From Pseudaminobacter soli (ex Li et al. 2025) (lineage in GTDB: Bacteria; Pseudomonadota; Alphaproteobacteria; Rhizobiales; Rhizobiaceae): a stretch of 64,000 bases of DNA. The stretch's first letter is position 1. Every line of letters begins with the position of its first letter. A program made the position numbers and the translations under genes. Positions 35,741 to 45,497 of this stretch are shown here, in pieces. The notes under the pieces were generated by a model. The model did not search any database and was not told where the DNA came from. It saw only the letters and a list, made by a program, of their open reading frames with translations. The stretch is from assembly GCF_029892515.1 (NCBI RefSeq), contig NZ_JARXVF010000001.1, positions 1,054,001 to 1,118,000 of the forward strand, read 5' to 3'.

Positions 35741-36040
35741 TCAGGCCGCGTGCAGCATGGCCTTGAGGCCGGTTCTCATGTCCTCGACATTCATCACCGG
35801 CGTCAGGTCGATCTTGGCGTTGAAGCCCATGAAAAACGGCTCGGCGATGGTCGGCATCACGGTTACGTCTTTCAGGTCGAAAAAGATGAAGGCAGTGCGG
35901 TTACCGTCCTCGAGCGTGAAGTAGGCTGCCTCCGGATGAAGCTGGGCAAGTGCCATTTCCATGATGGTCGGGAGGGTGCCGTCCCTGATGGTGCGATTGC
36001 CTTCGGCAACCGGGATCGAAATTTTCAGCAGCATACGCAT
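35741..36040 (-). CDS. Conserved hypothetical protein
   Basis: I do not recognise a named domain. The 99-residue protein is probably a small alpha/beta (ferredoxin-like) fold, with LLKISIPVAEGN, EAAYFTLEDGNRTAFIFFDL and FNAKIDLTPVM as strands. Similar short proteins are common in soil alphaproteobacteria. I chose the ATG at 36040 because AAAGGA lies six bases before it; a TTG two codons earlier is possible. Confidence 0.6.
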   Translation of the reverse strand: MRMLLKISIPVAEGNRTIRDGTLPTIMEMALAQLHPEAAYFTLEDGNRTAFIFFDLKDVTVMPTIAEPFFMGFNAKIDLTPVMNVEDMRTGLKAMLHAA

Positions 36041-36196
36041 GATCAATCCTTTCCGGCTGACATACGTAACGACGAAACTCTATCACTTTGGCCCTGACGG
36101 CGGAAGCAACGCGGCGCCTCGAACACATGTCCGGCTCAAGATTTGACGTGACGGCGCGCCGCCACATATCCCTGCTGCACCCGGTTCGAAGCAGCC

Positions 36197-36667
36197 ATGT
36201 ACGCACTGGTCGTTCTTCTCCTGATGCTGGTTCTGCCCGTTGGATCGATCCTGACGGAATATTTCCACTCGGAGGATGCGGTTGCGCTCTTGCCGCTCAT
36301 CGGCAAGTGGCTCGTCTTCTGGATGGTGGGCATCCGGCTGTTGCTGACCGGGCTGAGGCAATTCTTCCAGCCCAGTTTCACCGCAGAGCGGATCTTCGGC
36401 ATCGAAAGCGGCGACGCGCTGCCCTTCGTGCGGGAACTGGGCGTGGCGAATTTCTCCACGGGCGTTGTCGGCACGCTCTCGCTTGTGGCGCCGAGCTTCG
36501 TGCTGCCGATGGCGATTATGGGCGCCCTGTTCTACGGCATAGCCGGCATCCGGCATGCCACGGACACCGACCGGAATGTAAAGCAGAATATCGCGATGGT
36601 GAGCGACCTGTACGCCTGCGTGGTTCTGGCGATCTTTGCTTTGCTGACGCTGTGGCGGCTTTCCTGA
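36197..36667 (+). CDS. Four-helix membrane protein, DUF6790-like
   Basis: The 156-residue inner-membrane protein has four predicted membrane helices and the segment FVRELGVANFSTGVVGTLSL that I associate with DUF6790, of unknown function. The ATG at 36197 gives a first helix starting at residue 2. A longer frame on the same strand (36088-36672) overlaps it but codes for Arg/Ala-rich sequence without helices, so it was set aside. Convergent with the thioesterase gene two bases downstream. Confidence 0.7.
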   Translation: MYALVVLLLMLVLPVGSILTEYFHSEDAVALLPLIGKWLVFWMVGIRLLLTGLRQFFQPSFTAERIFGIESGDALPFVRELGVANFSTGVVGTLSLVAPSFVLPMAIMGALFYGIAGIRHATDTDRNVKQNIAMVSDLYACVVLAIFALLTLWRLS

Positions 36668-36668
36668 A

Positions 36669-37214
36669 CTAGCCGCCCTGCTTGGTCAGCGCGCGAAGGC
36701 CGGTGTGCGAAGCCAGGAAGATGCGCTCGGCCTCGGTGGGCGGGCGCGCCGTGGCGGTGCGGCCGAGCGCGCTCAGCACCTCGTCGAACTCGACAAAACG
36801 ACGGTTGCGCCGGTCATAGATGCCGGCGGTGGTCAGCACCAGCGCGGCCGTCTCGCCGGTGTCGAGCACGAATTTGTGCCGGCCGATGATCTGCGTGCCC
36901 TCCCAGGTTTCGACGGTCGAGACGACGTCGAACTTCCGCCAGAGCCGGATTTCGCGGACGAAGACTGTCTGCAGGCCGCCCAGCATGGGAGCCCAGCCCT
37001 TTTCCCGCGCGAGCGCGATGAGGCCGGTGCGGAAAAAAATGTCGATGCGGCCGACATCGGCCAGCATCAGATAGCGGGCATTGTTGAGGTGCATGTTGAA
37101 ATCGATGTCGGTCGGCAGGCAGCGGAAGCTCAGCCGGCTCTCGTCGCCCATACGGTAGTCGCCGCGACTGCCGGTGGTGAGCGCCATCCTGGCAAGTCGT
37201 GCCCAGACATACAT
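36669..37214 (-). CDS. Acyl-CoA thioesterase (hotdog fold, 4HBT type)
   Basis: The 181-residue cytoplasmic protein matches the 4-hydroxybenzoyl-CoA thioesterase-like family. The N-terminal catalytic segment TDIDFNMHLNNARYL carries the conserved Asp and Asn-His of these enzymes, and the strands ETWEGTQIIGRHKFVLD and GIYDRRNRRFVEFDEV follow. It should hydrolyse an acyl-CoA. It lies between the membrane protein and the beta-oxidation operon, on the same strand as that operon but beyond its terminator. Confidence 0.85.
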   Translation of the reverse strand: MYVWARLARMALTTGSRGDYRMGDESRLSFRCLPTDIDFNMHLNNARYLMLADVGRIDIFFRTGLIALAREKGWAPMLGGLQTVFVREIRLWRKFDVVSTVETWEGTQIIGRHKFVLDTGETAALVLTTAGIYDRRNRRFVEFDEVLSALGRTATARPPTEAERIFLASHTGLRALTKQGG

Positions 37215-37278
37215 TTCAATTCACCTGTGAGATGCCGCCTCGTTTCCCGGGTTGGAGAACGGGCGACTGACATAGAAA

Positions 37279-37308
37279 GCCGGGCGAGATCGAAAAATCT
37301 CGCCCGGC
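37279..37308 (-). terminator. Terminator of the beta-oxidation operon
   Basis: A perfect 12-pair stem (GCCGGGCGAGAT/ATCTCGCCCGGC) with a six-base loop lies 38 bases after the last gene of the operon. On the minus strand it is followed by TTTCTATG, a modest T run. Confidence 0.75.
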
Positions 37309-37346
37309 CAGCGATTTATCTCCCGTAGCAGACGGGAGCAACCCGA

Positions 37347-39566
37347 TCAGGCTGCCTTCTTGGCCTCTTCCTTTGGATAGGGGTTGAAGCGCTGGTAGAA
37401 GGTCTCGCCCTTCTCGGCCATGTCCTGCAGAAGCTTGGGCGCCTTGAACTCGGCGCCGTATTTCTTCTGCAGTGCCTTCGCGAGCTTGACGAAGTTCTTG
37501 GCGCCCATGCCGTCGATGTAGGACAACGTGCCGCCCGTATAGGGCGCAAAGCCGAATGCGAGGATCGAGCCGACATCGGCCTCGCGCGGATCGGTGACGA
37601 TGCCCTCCTCCATCACGCGTGCAGCTTCGAGCGCGATGACTGCGAGCAGACGCTGCTTCAGCTCCTCGAAATCGATCTTGTCGGGGTTCTGCTGTTTGTA
37701 GAGGTCCTTCAGGCCTGGCCAGAGGCGCTTCTTGGCCGGCTTCTCGGGATAATCGTAAAAGCCCTTGCCGTTCTTGCGGCCGAAGCGGCCGTTCTTGTCG
37801 ACCATGGTGTCGATAAGCTTCATCTGCTCGGGATCGACAGCCTTCTCTCCGAGATCGCGAATGGTCTGCTTCATGATCTTCTGGGCGAGGTCGATTGCCG
37901 TCTCGTCGGCGAGCGCCAGCGGGCCGACCGGCATGCCGGCCGCACGCGCGGCATTCTCGATCATCGGCGCCGGCACGCCTTCGATCAGCATCTTGAAGGC
38001 TTCCGACATGTAGCGCAGCACACAGCGGTTGACGTAGAAGCCGCGCGTGTCGTTGACCACGATCGGCGTCTTCTTGATCGCGCGGACATAGTCGATGGCC
38101 ACGGCGAGCGCCTTGTCACCGGTCTTCTTGCCGAGGATGATTTCCACCAGCATCATCTTGTCGACCGGCGAGAAGAAGTGGATGCCGACGAAATTCTTCG
38201 GGCGCGCCGAGTTTTTCGCCAGCGAGGTGATCGGAATGGTGGAGGTGTTGGAGGCGAAGACCGCCGAGGACTTCAGCATCGCCTCGGCCTTCTCGGTGGC
38301 CGCCTTCTTGACCTCGGAATCCTCGAACACCGCCTCGACGACGAGGTCACAGCCTTCGAGCGCTGCGTAGTCGTCGCTCGGCGTGATGAGCGACAACAGC
38401 TTTTCCTTCTCCTCCGGCTTGGCACGGCCTTTCTTGATCAAACCGTCCATCAGATCGGCCGAATGCGCCTTACCCTTCTCGGCCGACGGTATGTCGCGGT
38501 CGATCAGCACGACCGGAATGCCGGCCTTGGCGGTGACATAGGAAATTCCCGCGCCCATGAAGCCGGCACCGATGACGCCGATCTTCTTGAACTGGGTGGC
38601 AGGCACCCCTTCGGGGCGGCGCGCGCCCTTGTTGAGCTCCTGCAGCGAGACGAAGAGCGAGCGGATCATTGCGGCCGCTTTCTTCGACTGCATGATCTCG
38701 GTGAAGTAGCGCTGCTCGATCCTGAGGCCGGTGTCGAAGGGCACAAGAAGGCCTTCATAGACGCATTTCAGGATCGCAGCTGCGGCGGGATAATTGCCGT
38801 AGGTCTCGCGGCGCAGGATGGCGATTGCCGGCGGCCAGAGGTTTGCGCCAGCGGCCGAGTAGACCGGGCCGCCGGGGAGCTTGAAGCCCTTTTCGTCCCA
38901 AGGCTGAACCGGCTTCAGGCCGTTGGCGATCATCGCCTTGGCCGTCTCGACGAGCTTTGCGGGCTCGGCCACGGCGTGGATGAGGCCCATGGCCTTGGCG
39001 CGCTGCGCCGAAAGGTTCTGGCCCGAGGTAAGCATCTGCAGCGCATCCTGCGTGTTGGCCAGGCGCGGCACACGCTGGGTGCCACCGGCGCCCGGGAAGA
39101 TGCCGACCTTCACTTCCGGCAGGGCCATCTTGACGCCATCGCCGTCGGCGGCGACACGGCCGTGGCAGGCGAGCGACATTTCGAAAGCGCCACCCATGCA
39201 GGTGCCGTTGATGGCGGACACCCAGGGTTTTCCGCTGGTTTCGAGCTTGCGGAACAGCTGGCTCATGCGGCCGGCATTGTCGAACAGGAGCTTGATCGCA
39301 CTGTCCGGATCCTTGGCCTTCTCCTTCTGGAACAGGCCAAGCATCTTCTGCAGCATGGTGAGGTCGGCACCGCCCGAGAAAGAATCCTTGCCGGAGGTGA
39401 TGACCGCGCCCTTGATGGCTGCATCGCTAGAGACCTGATCGATGATCGCGTTCAGCTCGTCCATCACCTCTTCGGTGAAGACGTTCATCGACCGGTCGGG
39501 CATGTCCCAGGTGACGAGAGCGATGCCGGTGGCGTCGGTTTCGAGAGTAAAGTTCTTGTAGGCCAT
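37347..39566 (-). CDS. fadJ: Multifunctional enoyl-CoA hydratase / 3-hydroxyacyl-CoA dehydrogenase (FadJ/FadB type)
   Basis: The 739-residue enzyme carries two beta-oxidation steps. An N-terminal crotonase domain (about 1-190, with the oxyanion segment [16 protein letters not shown] and [14 protein letters not shown]) hydrates enoyl-CoA. A central NAD-binding domain (about 315-500, [14 protein letters not shown] and [13 protein letters not shown]) and C-terminal 3-hydroxyacyl-CoA dehydrogenase domains oxidise the product. The ATG at 39566 follows AGGAGAGGGGAG. It is the last gene of a five-gene operon, 19 bases after the thiolase, with which it should form the trifunctional complex. Confidence 0.93.
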   Translation of the reverse strand: MAYKNFTLETDATGIALVTWDMPDRSMNVFTEEVMDELNAIIDQVSSDAAIKGAVITSGKDSFSGGADLTMLQKMLGLFQKEKAKDPDSAIKLLFDNAGRMSQLFRKLETSGKPWVSAINGTCMGGAFEMSLACHGRVAADGDGVKMALPEVKVGIFPGAGGTQRVPRLANTQDALQMLTSGQNLSAQRAKAMGLIHAVAEPAKLVETAKAMIANGLKPVQPWDEKGFKLPGGPVYSAAGANLWPPAIAILRRETYGNYPAAAAILKCVYEGLLVPFDTGLRIEQRYFTEIMQSKKAAAMIRSLFVSLQELNKGARRPEGVPATQFKKIGVIGAGFMGAGISYVTAKAGIPVVLIDRDIPSAEKGKAHSADLMDGLIKKGRAKPEEKEKLLSLITPSDDYAALEGCDLVVEAVFEDSEVKKAATEKAEAMLKSSAVFASNTSTIPITSLAKNSARPKNFVGIHFFSPVDKMMLVEIILGKKTGDKALAVAIDYVRAIKKTPIVVNDTRGFYVNRCVLRYMSEAFKMLIEGVPAPMIENAARAAGMPVGPLALADETAIDLAQKIMKQTIRDLGEKAVDPEQMKLIDTMVDKNGRFGRKNGKGFYDYPEKPAKKRLWPGLKDLYKQQNPDKIDFEELKQRLLAVIALEAARVMEEGIVTDPREADVGSILAFGFAPYTGGTLSYIDGMGAKNFVKLAKALQKKYGAEFKAPKLLQDMAEKGETFYQRFNPYPKEEAKKAA

Positions 39567-39585
39567 TTTTGTCTCCCCTCTCCTG

Positions 39586-40794
39586 TCAGACGCGTTCGAT
39601 GATGGTGGCGGTGCCCATGCCCGCACCGATGCAGAGCGTGACCAGGGCGGTGTTGAGGTTGCGCCGCTCCAGCTCGTCGAGCACGGTGCCGAAGATCATC
39701 GCGCCGGTGGCGCCGAGTGGATGGCCCATGGCGATGGCGCCGCCATTTACGTTGATCCTGTCGTGCGGAATGTCGAAGGCCTGCATGTAGCGCAGCACGA
39801 CTGAGGCGAAGGCCTCGTTGAGCTCGAACAGGTCGATGTCCGAGAGCTTCATCTTGGCGCGCTTGAGCAGCTTTTCGGTGACGTCGACCGGGCCGGTCAG
39901 CATCAGCACCGGCTCGGAGCCGATATTCGCGAAAGCGCGGATGCGGGCACGGGGTTTCAGGCCCATCGCCTTGCCGGCCTTTTTGGAACCGAGCAGCACG
40001 GCGGCCGCGCCATCGACGATGCCGGACGAATTGCCGGCGTGGTGGACGTGGTTCACCGCTTCGATCTCAGGATGTTTCTGCACCGCGACCGCGTCGAAGC
40101 CGCCCATCTCGCCCGGCATGACGAAGGACGCATTGAGAGAGGCCAGCCCCTGCATGTCGGTGGTCGGGCGCATATGCTCGTCATGGTCGAGGATGGTCAG
40201 GCCGTTCTGGTCCTTGATCGGGATCACCGAGTTCTTGAAGTAGCCCTTTTCCCAGGAATTGGCGGCGCGCTTCTGGCTCTCGACCGCATAGGCGTCGACG
40301 TCGTCGCGCGAAAAACCGTATTTGGTGGCGATGAGATCGGCCGAAATGCCCTGCGGCACGAACCAGGCCGGCATGCCGACCGAAGGGTCCATGAACCAGG
40401 CGCCGCCCGACATGCCCATGCCGACACGGCTCATCGACTCCACGCCGCCGGCAATCACGATCTCGTCGGCGCCCTGGGCGATTTTTGCAGCGCCGAAATT
40501 GATGGCGTCGAGGCCCGAGGCGCAGAAGCGGGAGATCTGCATGCCGGGCGCCTTGTTGTCATAGCCTGCCTCGAATGCGGCAGCGCGCGGGATCACCGAG
40601 CCCGCTTCGCCAACCGGATCGACGCAACCGAAGATGATGTCGTCGACCGTCGAGGTGTCGAGCCCGTTGCGGTCGCGGATGGCTTCCAGCGTGCGAGCCG
40701 CCAGCCGCACTGCCGGAACCTCGTGCAGCGAGCCGTCCTTCTTGCCGCGCCCGCGCGGGGTGCGCACGGCATCATAAACATATGCATCGGCCAT
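39586..40794 (-). CDS. fadA: Acetyl-CoA C-acyltransferase (thiolase)
   Basis: The enzyme cleaves 3-oxoacyl-CoA with CoA in the last beta-oxidation step. The 402-residue protein has the thiolase nucleophile in [14 protein letters not shown] (about residue 91), [17 protein letters not shown]-type sequence, [18 protein letters not shown] and the second active Cys in TLCIGAGMG. The ATG follows AGGAGG. It sits between the OsmC gene and the FadJ-type gene, the usual thiolase/multifunctional-enzyme pairing. Confidence 0.92.
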   Translation of the reverse strand: MADAYVYDAVRTPRGRGKKDGSLHEVPAVRLAARTLEAIRDRNGLDTSTVDDIIFGCVDPVGEAGSVIPRAAAFEAGYDNKAPGMQISRFCASGLDAINFGAAKIAQGADEIVIAGGVESMSRVGMGMSGGAWFMDPSVGMPAWFVPQGISADLIATKYGFSRDDVDAYAVESQKRAANSWEKGYFKNSVIPIKDQNGLTILDHDEHMRPTTDMQGLASLNASFVMPGEMGGFDAVAVQKHPEIEAVNHVHHAGNSSGIVDGAAAVLLGSKKAGKAMGLKPRARIRAFANIGSEPVLMLTGPVDVTEKLLKRAKMKLSDIDLFELNEAFASVVLRYMQAFDIPHDRINVNGGAIAMGHPLGATGAMIFGTVLDELERRNLNTALVTLCIGAGMGTATIIERV

Positions 40795-40816
40795 GGTGAC
40801 GTTACCTCCTGAAATC

Positions 40817-41272
40817 TCAATTTTGCGGTGCGACGATAACTTCGCTCTTCACCGAGTTGGCGATGAAGCAGGCGTCGTGCGCCTGCCTGTGAATTTCCGC
40901 GAGCTTTGCCCTGTCTCCACGGATTTCGACCTCCGGACGCAGGGTGACGCGGGTGATGGCGGTGCGGCCGTCGGCATTCTTCTCTAAAAGACCTTCCGCC
41001 TTGTCGTGGTAGGACAGGATCTCGAGACCGGCCCGCCGGGCAAAGTCCAGGAACCAGAGCATGTGGCAGGAGGCTAGCGAGGCGACGAACATCTCCTCCG
41101 GATCGACCGCGGCTTTCGAGGCATAGGGCTCGCGCACCACCACTGGTGCCGGCGAGCCGAGGAAAGTAGTTCCGCCATCGAAAGCGATCTGGTGCACGCG
41201 GGTGTAACGGCCAGTCGAAAACTGATCGCCTTCAGCCGGTTTCCAGCTCAGCTCCGCGGTGTGGATCGACAT
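40817..41272 (-). CDS. OsmC/Ohr-family protein
   Basis: The 151-residue protein has the OsmC fold, with the two conserved cysteines in SLASCHMLWFLDFARRAG and HDACFIANSVKSEV at about residues 68 and 134. Family members reduce organic hydroperoxides. Its place inside a fatty-acid oxidation operon suggests removal of peroxides produced by acyl-CoA dehydrogenases or present on lipid substrates. The ATG follows AGGAGG; the upstream acyl-CoA dehydrogenase gene ends nine bases before. Confidence 0.88.
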   Translation of the reverse strand: MSIHTAELSWKPAEGDQFSTGRYTRVHQIAFDGGTTFLGSPAPVVVREPYASKAAVDPEEMFVASLASCHMLWFLDFARRAGLEILSYHDKAEGLLEKNADGRTAITRVTLRPEVEIRGDRAKLAEIHRQAHDACFIANSVKSEVIVAPQN

Positions 41273-41281
41273 GGCTTCCTC

Positions 41282-42454
41282 CTAAAGGCTCCGCGCAATC
41301 AGCAGCTTCATGATCTCGTTTGTGCCGCCATAGATGCGCTGCACGCGGGCATCACGATACATGCGCGCGATCGGGTATTCATTCATGTAGCCATAGCCGC
41401 CATGCAATTGCAGGCACTCGTCCACGACCTTGCCTTGCAGCTCGCTCAGCCAGTACTTGGCCATGGAGGCCGTGACCGGATCAAGCCCGTCATTCAGGTG
41501 GCGCTGGACGCAATCGTTGTAGAAGACACGGCCGATGGTTGCCTCGGTCTTCAGCTCGGCCAGCTTGAACTGGGTATTCTGGAATTCGAGGATCGGCTTG
41601 CCGAAGGCGCTACGTTCCTTGACGTAGTCGATGGTCACGGCAAGCGCACGCTCTGCCATGGCAATCGCCGTGGCCCCGATCTGCAGGCGCTCCTGCGGCA
41701 GCTGCTGCATGAGCTGGACAAAACCCTGCCCTTCTTCGGTGCCGAGCAGATTGGCTGTCGGCACGCGCACATCGTTGAAGAAAAGCTCGGACGTGTCGTT
41801 GGATTTCAGGCCGATCTTGTCAAGGTTGCGGCCACGCTCGAAGCCTTCGACCTCGTCGGTCTCGACCACGATCAACGAAGTGCCCTTGGCGCCCTTCGAC
41901 GGATCGGTCTTGGTGACGACGACGATCAGATTGGCGAGCTGGCCATTGGTGATGAAGGTTTTCGAGCCGTTGATGCGGTACTGGTTACCGTCGCGAATGG
42001 CGGAGGTTTTTACGCCCTGGAGGTCCGAGCCGGCACCGGGCTCGGTCATGGCGATGGCGCCGATCAGCTCGCCGGTCGCCATTTTCGGAAGCCACTTCTT
42101 CTTCTGCTCCTCCGAGCCATAGCGGAGGATGTAGGGCGCGACGATGGAGTTGTGTAGCGCGATGCCGAAGCCGTCGACGCCGACATGGCTGATGGCTTCC
42201 ATGATGGCGCTTTCATGCGCGAACGTGCCGCCCGAGCCGCCGTATTCCTCCGGCATGGAGGCGCAGAGCAGCCCCGCCTCGCCGGCCTTCCGCCAGCTTT
42301 CGCGATCGAATATCTCGGCCTTCTCGAATTCCTCGTAACGCGGCGCGATCTCGGCCTCGAGGAACTTAGTCGCCATGTCGTAGAGCATGGCGACGTCTTC
42401 GGTGACCCAAGCCGGTTTAGGCAGACCAAGCACTTCGGCGGGATTGGTCGTCAT
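41282..42454 (-). CDS. Acyl-CoA dehydrogenase
   Basis: The 390-residue FAD enzyme introduces the 2,3-double bond in acyl-CoA. It has the family signatures IAMTEPGAGSDLQGVKTSA and QLHGGYGYMNEYPIARMYRD, and a candidate catalytic glutamate in RIYGGTNEIMK near the C-terminus. Electrons should pass to electron-transfer flavoprotein, not encoded here. It is the second gene in the operon, 50 bases after the larger acyl-CoA dehydrogenase; the ATG follows GGGGAGGAG. Confidence 0.93.
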   Translation of the reverse strand: MTTNPAEVLGLPKPAWVTEDVAMLYDMATKFLEAEIAPRYEEFEKAEIFDRESWRKAGEAGLLCASMPEEYGGSGGTFAHESAIMEAISHVGVDGFGIALHNSIVAPYILRYGSEEQKKKWLPKMATGELIGAIAMTEPGAGSDLQGVKTSAIRDGNQYRINGSKTFITNGQLANLIVVVTKTDPSKGAKGTSLIVVETDEVEGFERGRNLDKIGLKSNDTSELFFNDVRVPTANLLGTEEGQGFVQLMQQLPQERLQIGATAIAMAERALAVTIDYVKERSAFGKPILEFQNTQFKLAELKTEATIGRVFYNDCVQRHLNDGLDPVTASMAKYWLSELQGKVVDECLQLHGGYGYMNEYPIARMYRDARVQRIYGGTNEIMKLLIARSL

Positions 42455-42504
42455 GCGTTCGCTCCTCCCCTTGCATCATGGGCCGGCAGAGCCGGCCCGA
42501 CAAC

Positions 42505-44301
42505 TCAGAACGCCTCGGCCGGCAGCGCCATCATGGTGTCCGCACCGCTGGACAGGCGAGAAAGGTGCGCCGACGTCTCGGGCATGGCACGCTCCATGAA
42601 ATAGCGGCCGGTGACGAGCTTGTGCTCGTAGAAGGCCGCGTTGTCGCCGGCGCCGTTGGCGAGCTTGCCATGGGAGACCTTGACCATGCGGCCCCACATG
42701 TAGCCGAGCGCGACGAGGCCGAAGAGATGCAGGTAGTCGGTGGACGCGGCACCGGCATTGTCGGGCTTGGCCATGCCATTCTGCATCAGCCACATGGTGG
42801 CGGCCTGCAGGTCGTTGAGACCTTTCTTCAGCGCCTTGGTGTAGGGCACCATCTTCTCGTCGGCGCGGCTTTCCTCGCAGAAGTCGCCGACCTCCTTGAA
42901 GAAGGCCTGCAGCGCCCGGCCGCCATTCAGCGCCAGCTTGCGGCCGACGAGATCGAGCGCCTGGATGCCGTTGGCGCCTTCGTAGATCATGGCGATGCGG
43001 GCATCGCGCACAAACTGGCTCATGCCGTGTTCTTCGATATAGCCGTGGCCGCCGAACGCCTGCTGCGCCATCACCGCATGCTCAAAACCCTTGTCGGTGA
43101 GAACGCCCTTAACCACCGGCGTCATCAAGCCCATGTGGTCGTCGGCCGCCTGGCGCTCGGCCTCGTCCTCGCCGCAATGGGAGATGTCAGCCTTGAGCGC
43201 GGTCCACAGCACCAGCGCACGGCCCGCCTCGTTAAAGGCCTTCATCGTCATCAGGTTGCGACGGATGTCGGGGTGGACGATGATCGGGTCGGCCTTCTTG
43301 TCCGGCGCCTTGGAGCCGGACAGCGAGCGGCCCTGCAGACGCTCCCTGGCGTATTCCACCGCGCCCTGATAGGCGGCTTCCGACACGGCCAGGCCCTGCA
43401 GGCCGACGCCCAGACGCGCCTCGTTCATCATGGTGAACATGGCCTTCAGGCCGCCATTCTCCGCCCCGAGCAGATAGCCGATGGCCTCGTCGTAGTTCAT
43501 GACGCAGGTGGAGTTGCCGTGGATGCCCATCTTCTCTTCGATGGAACCGCAGGAGACGGCATTGCGCTCACCGGGTTCGCCGGCGCCGTTGAGCAGGAAT
43601 TTCGGGACGATGAAAAGCGAGATCCCCTTCACGCCTTCCGGCGCACCCTCGATGCGGGCCAGCACCAGATGGACGATATTGTCCGACATATCGTGCTCGC
43701 CGGCGGAGATGAAGATCTTCTGGCCGGAAATCTTGTAGGTGCCGTCACCGTTCGGAACGGCCTTGGTGCGCAGCAAGCCGAGATCGGTGCCGCAATGCGG
43801 CTCGGTGAGGTTCATGGTGCCGGTCCAGCCACCCTCGACCAGTTTTGGCAGCCAGGTGTTCTTCTGCTCGTCGGTGCCGTGGGCCAGAACGGCCGCAATG
43901 GCGCCCTGGGTCAGGCCCGGATACATCATCAGCGCCATGTTGGCCGAGACCATGTATTCGGCGACCGCCGAGTGCACCGTGTAAGGCAGCCCCTGCCCGC
44001 CGAATTCGACTGGTGCCGCGAGCCCGAGCCAGCCGCCCTCGCGATACTGGTCGAAGGCTTCCCTAAATCCCTTGGGGGTGGTGACCGAGCCGTCGGCGTG
44101 GCGCAAGCAGCCTTCCATGTCGCCGACACGATTGGTGGGCTGGAGCACGTTTTCAGCGAGCTTGGCGCCTTCGCCAAGGATGGCCTCGAGCACATCGGGC
44201 GCGGCGTCGGAAAATCCAGGAAGATTGCTGTAGCGCTCGTAGCCGAGCACCTCATTCAGCACGAAAAGCGTATCTTGAACCGGCGCCCTGTATGACGGCA
44301 T
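42505..44301 (-). CDS. Acyl-CoA dehydrogenase with C-terminal extension (FadE-like)
   Basis: The 598-residue protein is the longer acyl-CoA dehydrogenase type, with an N-terminal extension ([16 protein letters not shown]), the core motifs [19 protein letters not shown] and [37 protein letters not shown] near the active site, and an extra C-terminal helical domain. Such enzymes act on longer acyl-CoAs. The ATG at 44301 gives the family N-terminus; upstream in-frame starts run through the promoter. It opens the operon, with a MerR-type operator 90 bases before the start. Confidence 0.92.
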   Translation of the reverse strand: MPSYRAPVQDTLFVLNEVLGYERYSNLPGFSDAAPDVLEAILGEGAKLAENVLQPTNRVGDMEGCLRHADGSVTTPKGFREAFDQYREGGWLGLAAPVEFGGQGLPYTVHSAVAEYMVSANMALMMYPGLTQGAIAAVLAHGTDEQKNTWLPKLVEGGWTGTMNLTEPHCGTDLGLLRTKAVPNGDGTYKISGQKIFISAGEHDMSDNIVHLVLARIEGAPEGVKGISLFIVPKFLLNGAGEPGERNAVSCGSIEEKMGIHGNSTCVMNYDEAIGYLLGAENGGLKAMFTMMNEARLGVGLQGLAVSEAAYQGAVEYARERLQGRSLSGSKAPDKKADPIIVHPDIRRNLMTMKAFNEAGRALVLWTALKADISHCGEDEAERQAADDHMGLMTPVVKGVLTDKGFEHAVMAQQAFGGHGYIEEHGMSQFVRDARIAMIYEGANGIQALDLVGRKLALNGGRALQAFFKEVGDFCEESRADEKMVPYTKALKKGLNDLQAATMWLMQNGMAKPDNAGAASTDYLHLFGLVALGYMWGRMVKVSHGKLANGAGDNAAFYEHKLVTGRYFMERAMPETSAHLSRLSSGADTMMALPAEAF

Positions 44302-44390
44302 CGCACAACCTCCACCACAAATATGCGGCTTCGATGCCCCGTCCGTGAAGCGTCGAGTCCGCTTTCCGAATATTGTGGCCATAGCAATAA

Positions 44391-44412
44391 TTGACGTTTG
44401 CGTAAACGTCAA
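44391..44412 (-). promoter_or_regulatory. MerR/LiuR-type operator before the beta-oxidation operon
   Basis: TTGACGTTT and AAACGTCAA form a perfect nine-base inverted repeat around a four-base centre. Read toward the operon, TTGACG at its edge can serve as the -35 box, with TTGCTA about 19 bases on as the -10; a long spacer is characteristic of MerR-family promoters. A related partial site lies upstream of the nearby MerR gene. LiuR regulators of branched-chain and fatty-acyl degradation bind sites of this kind. Confidence 0.75.
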
Positions 44413-44515
44413 TTTACGTGGCGTTGATTTTTCGTCGCAGCCGTGAGCCGCAAAAGCCGCTCAAGAACGGGCCCTGGCAAGCTCCTCAGTCGGCGACCGC
44501 CGCAATCCAACACGC

Positions 44516-44562
44516 AAAGAAAAAGGCCGCGCGACACCCACTCAGGGCGTCGCACGGCCTTT
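44516..44562 (-). terminator. Terminator after the MerR gene
   Basis: GGCCGCGCGAC (44525-44535) and GTCGCACGGCC (44549-44559) form an 11-position stem with one mismatch. On the minus strand it is followed by TTTTTCTTTG. It lies 25 bases after the MerR stop codon and separates that gene from the operon. Confidence 0.8.
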
Positions 44563-44586
44563 TGATAGGAGCCTTGCGGCTATCGG

Positions 44587-45054
44587 TCAGTCGTTGGCGG
44601 CAACCGGCATCGGGCGCTGCTCGGCAAGCTTGCTGCGCACGACCGCCATGGCGTCGGTCAACTCGCCGATGGCCTCGTCAATGGCCTGCCGCTGCTTGTT
44701 GAGACGGGCAAGCTGCTTCTCCGACTTGTCGAGCGCAACGCGCAGCTGCTTGGTGTTCGAGCCGTTGGGCTCGTAGAGGTCCATCATCTGCTTGACGTCG
44801 CGAAGCGAGAAACCGACCTTGCGGCCGAGCAGGATGAGCTTGAGGCGGGTCTCCTCGCGGTGCGTGTACAGACGAGTGCTGCCTTCACGCTGCGGGTTGA
44901 GCAGGCCCTTGTCTTCATAGAAGCGCAGCGTGCGCAGCGTCACGCCATACTTCTTGGCCATTTCCCCGATGCGGACGAGGTTTTCGTCCGTTTCGTCGAT
45001 AATGTTGTCCGTGGTGGCCGCCATATCGTCGGCCTTCATAAGTTTCATAGTCAT
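44587..45054 (-). CDS. MerR-family regulator (LiuR-like)
   Basis: The 155-residue protein has an N-terminal MerR winged helix (about residues 26-95: VRIGEMAKKYGVTLRTLRFYEDKGLLNP, YTHREETRLKLILLGRKVGFSLRDVKQMM) and a C-terminal coiled coil for dimerisation, and lacks a metal-binding cysteine cluster. It lies directly upstream of, and on the same strand as, the beta-oxidation operon, behind its own terminator. The near-identical operator cores before both transcripts suggest it controls itself and the operon, as LiuR does. The inducer would be an acyl-CoA intermediate by analogy. Confidence 0.87.
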   Translation of the reverse strand: MTMKLMKADDMAATTDNIIDETDENLVRIGEMAKKYGVTLRTLRFYEDKGLLNPQREGSTRLYTHREETRLKLILLGRKVGFSLRDVKQMMDLYEPNGSNTKQLRVALDKSEKQLARLNKQRQAIDEAIGELTDAMAVVRSKLAEQRPMPVAAND

Positions 45055-45497
45055 TTGCTTTTCCCGTTGGGGGGGTGCGGCGTGGCGGCCAACACCGGGA
45101 TGGAAGCAGCGGGGGCTAAGGCTTTTTACGCCTGGCTTCCAGTCAAGGTTTCTTCAGGATCAATGCCGTGAGCGGCGAACTGTTCGCACCACTTACGTTT
45201 ACGTCAATGCTATACTCACGACATCCCGGTCTTGCAAGCGCCGAGTGCGCAAAACAGTTTTAGACGATTTTAACGAAATCCTTACTCCGACGGGCCGGCA
45301 GTTAACGGGTTGTTTACCACGTTAGGCGAAAGGTGCGCTGGTCGGCCTGTCGTGGATATCCCGTATCGAATTGTTCACGGTTTCGCGGAGTGTGGGCGAG
45401 CCTTGGAAATAGCCTTTTCGCAGCGCAAGCGCACGCATCCGTTCCGACAGTGAATTTCACACTGGCTCATGCCAGCAACCGGCGAACGGACGTTTCG
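45055..45497. promoter_or_regulatory. Divergent control region of the merR and podJ-like genes
   Basis: The stretch separates merR (minus) from the podJ-like gene (plus). At 45193-45207 it carries TTACGTTTACGTCAA, one strong half plus part of the second half of the operator found before the beta-oxidation operon. At 45302-45316 it carries TTAA, seven bases, then TTTA, close to the CtrA motif TTAA-N7-TTAA. No gene was recognised. Both sites are inferred from pattern. Confidence 0.5.

Noticed and set aside
42478-44295. 605-codon plus-strand frame opposite the large acyl-CoA dehydrogenase gene
   Set aside because: Product is His/Arg/Gly-rich without recognisable domains; the opposite strand codes for a full acyl-CoA dehydrogenase.
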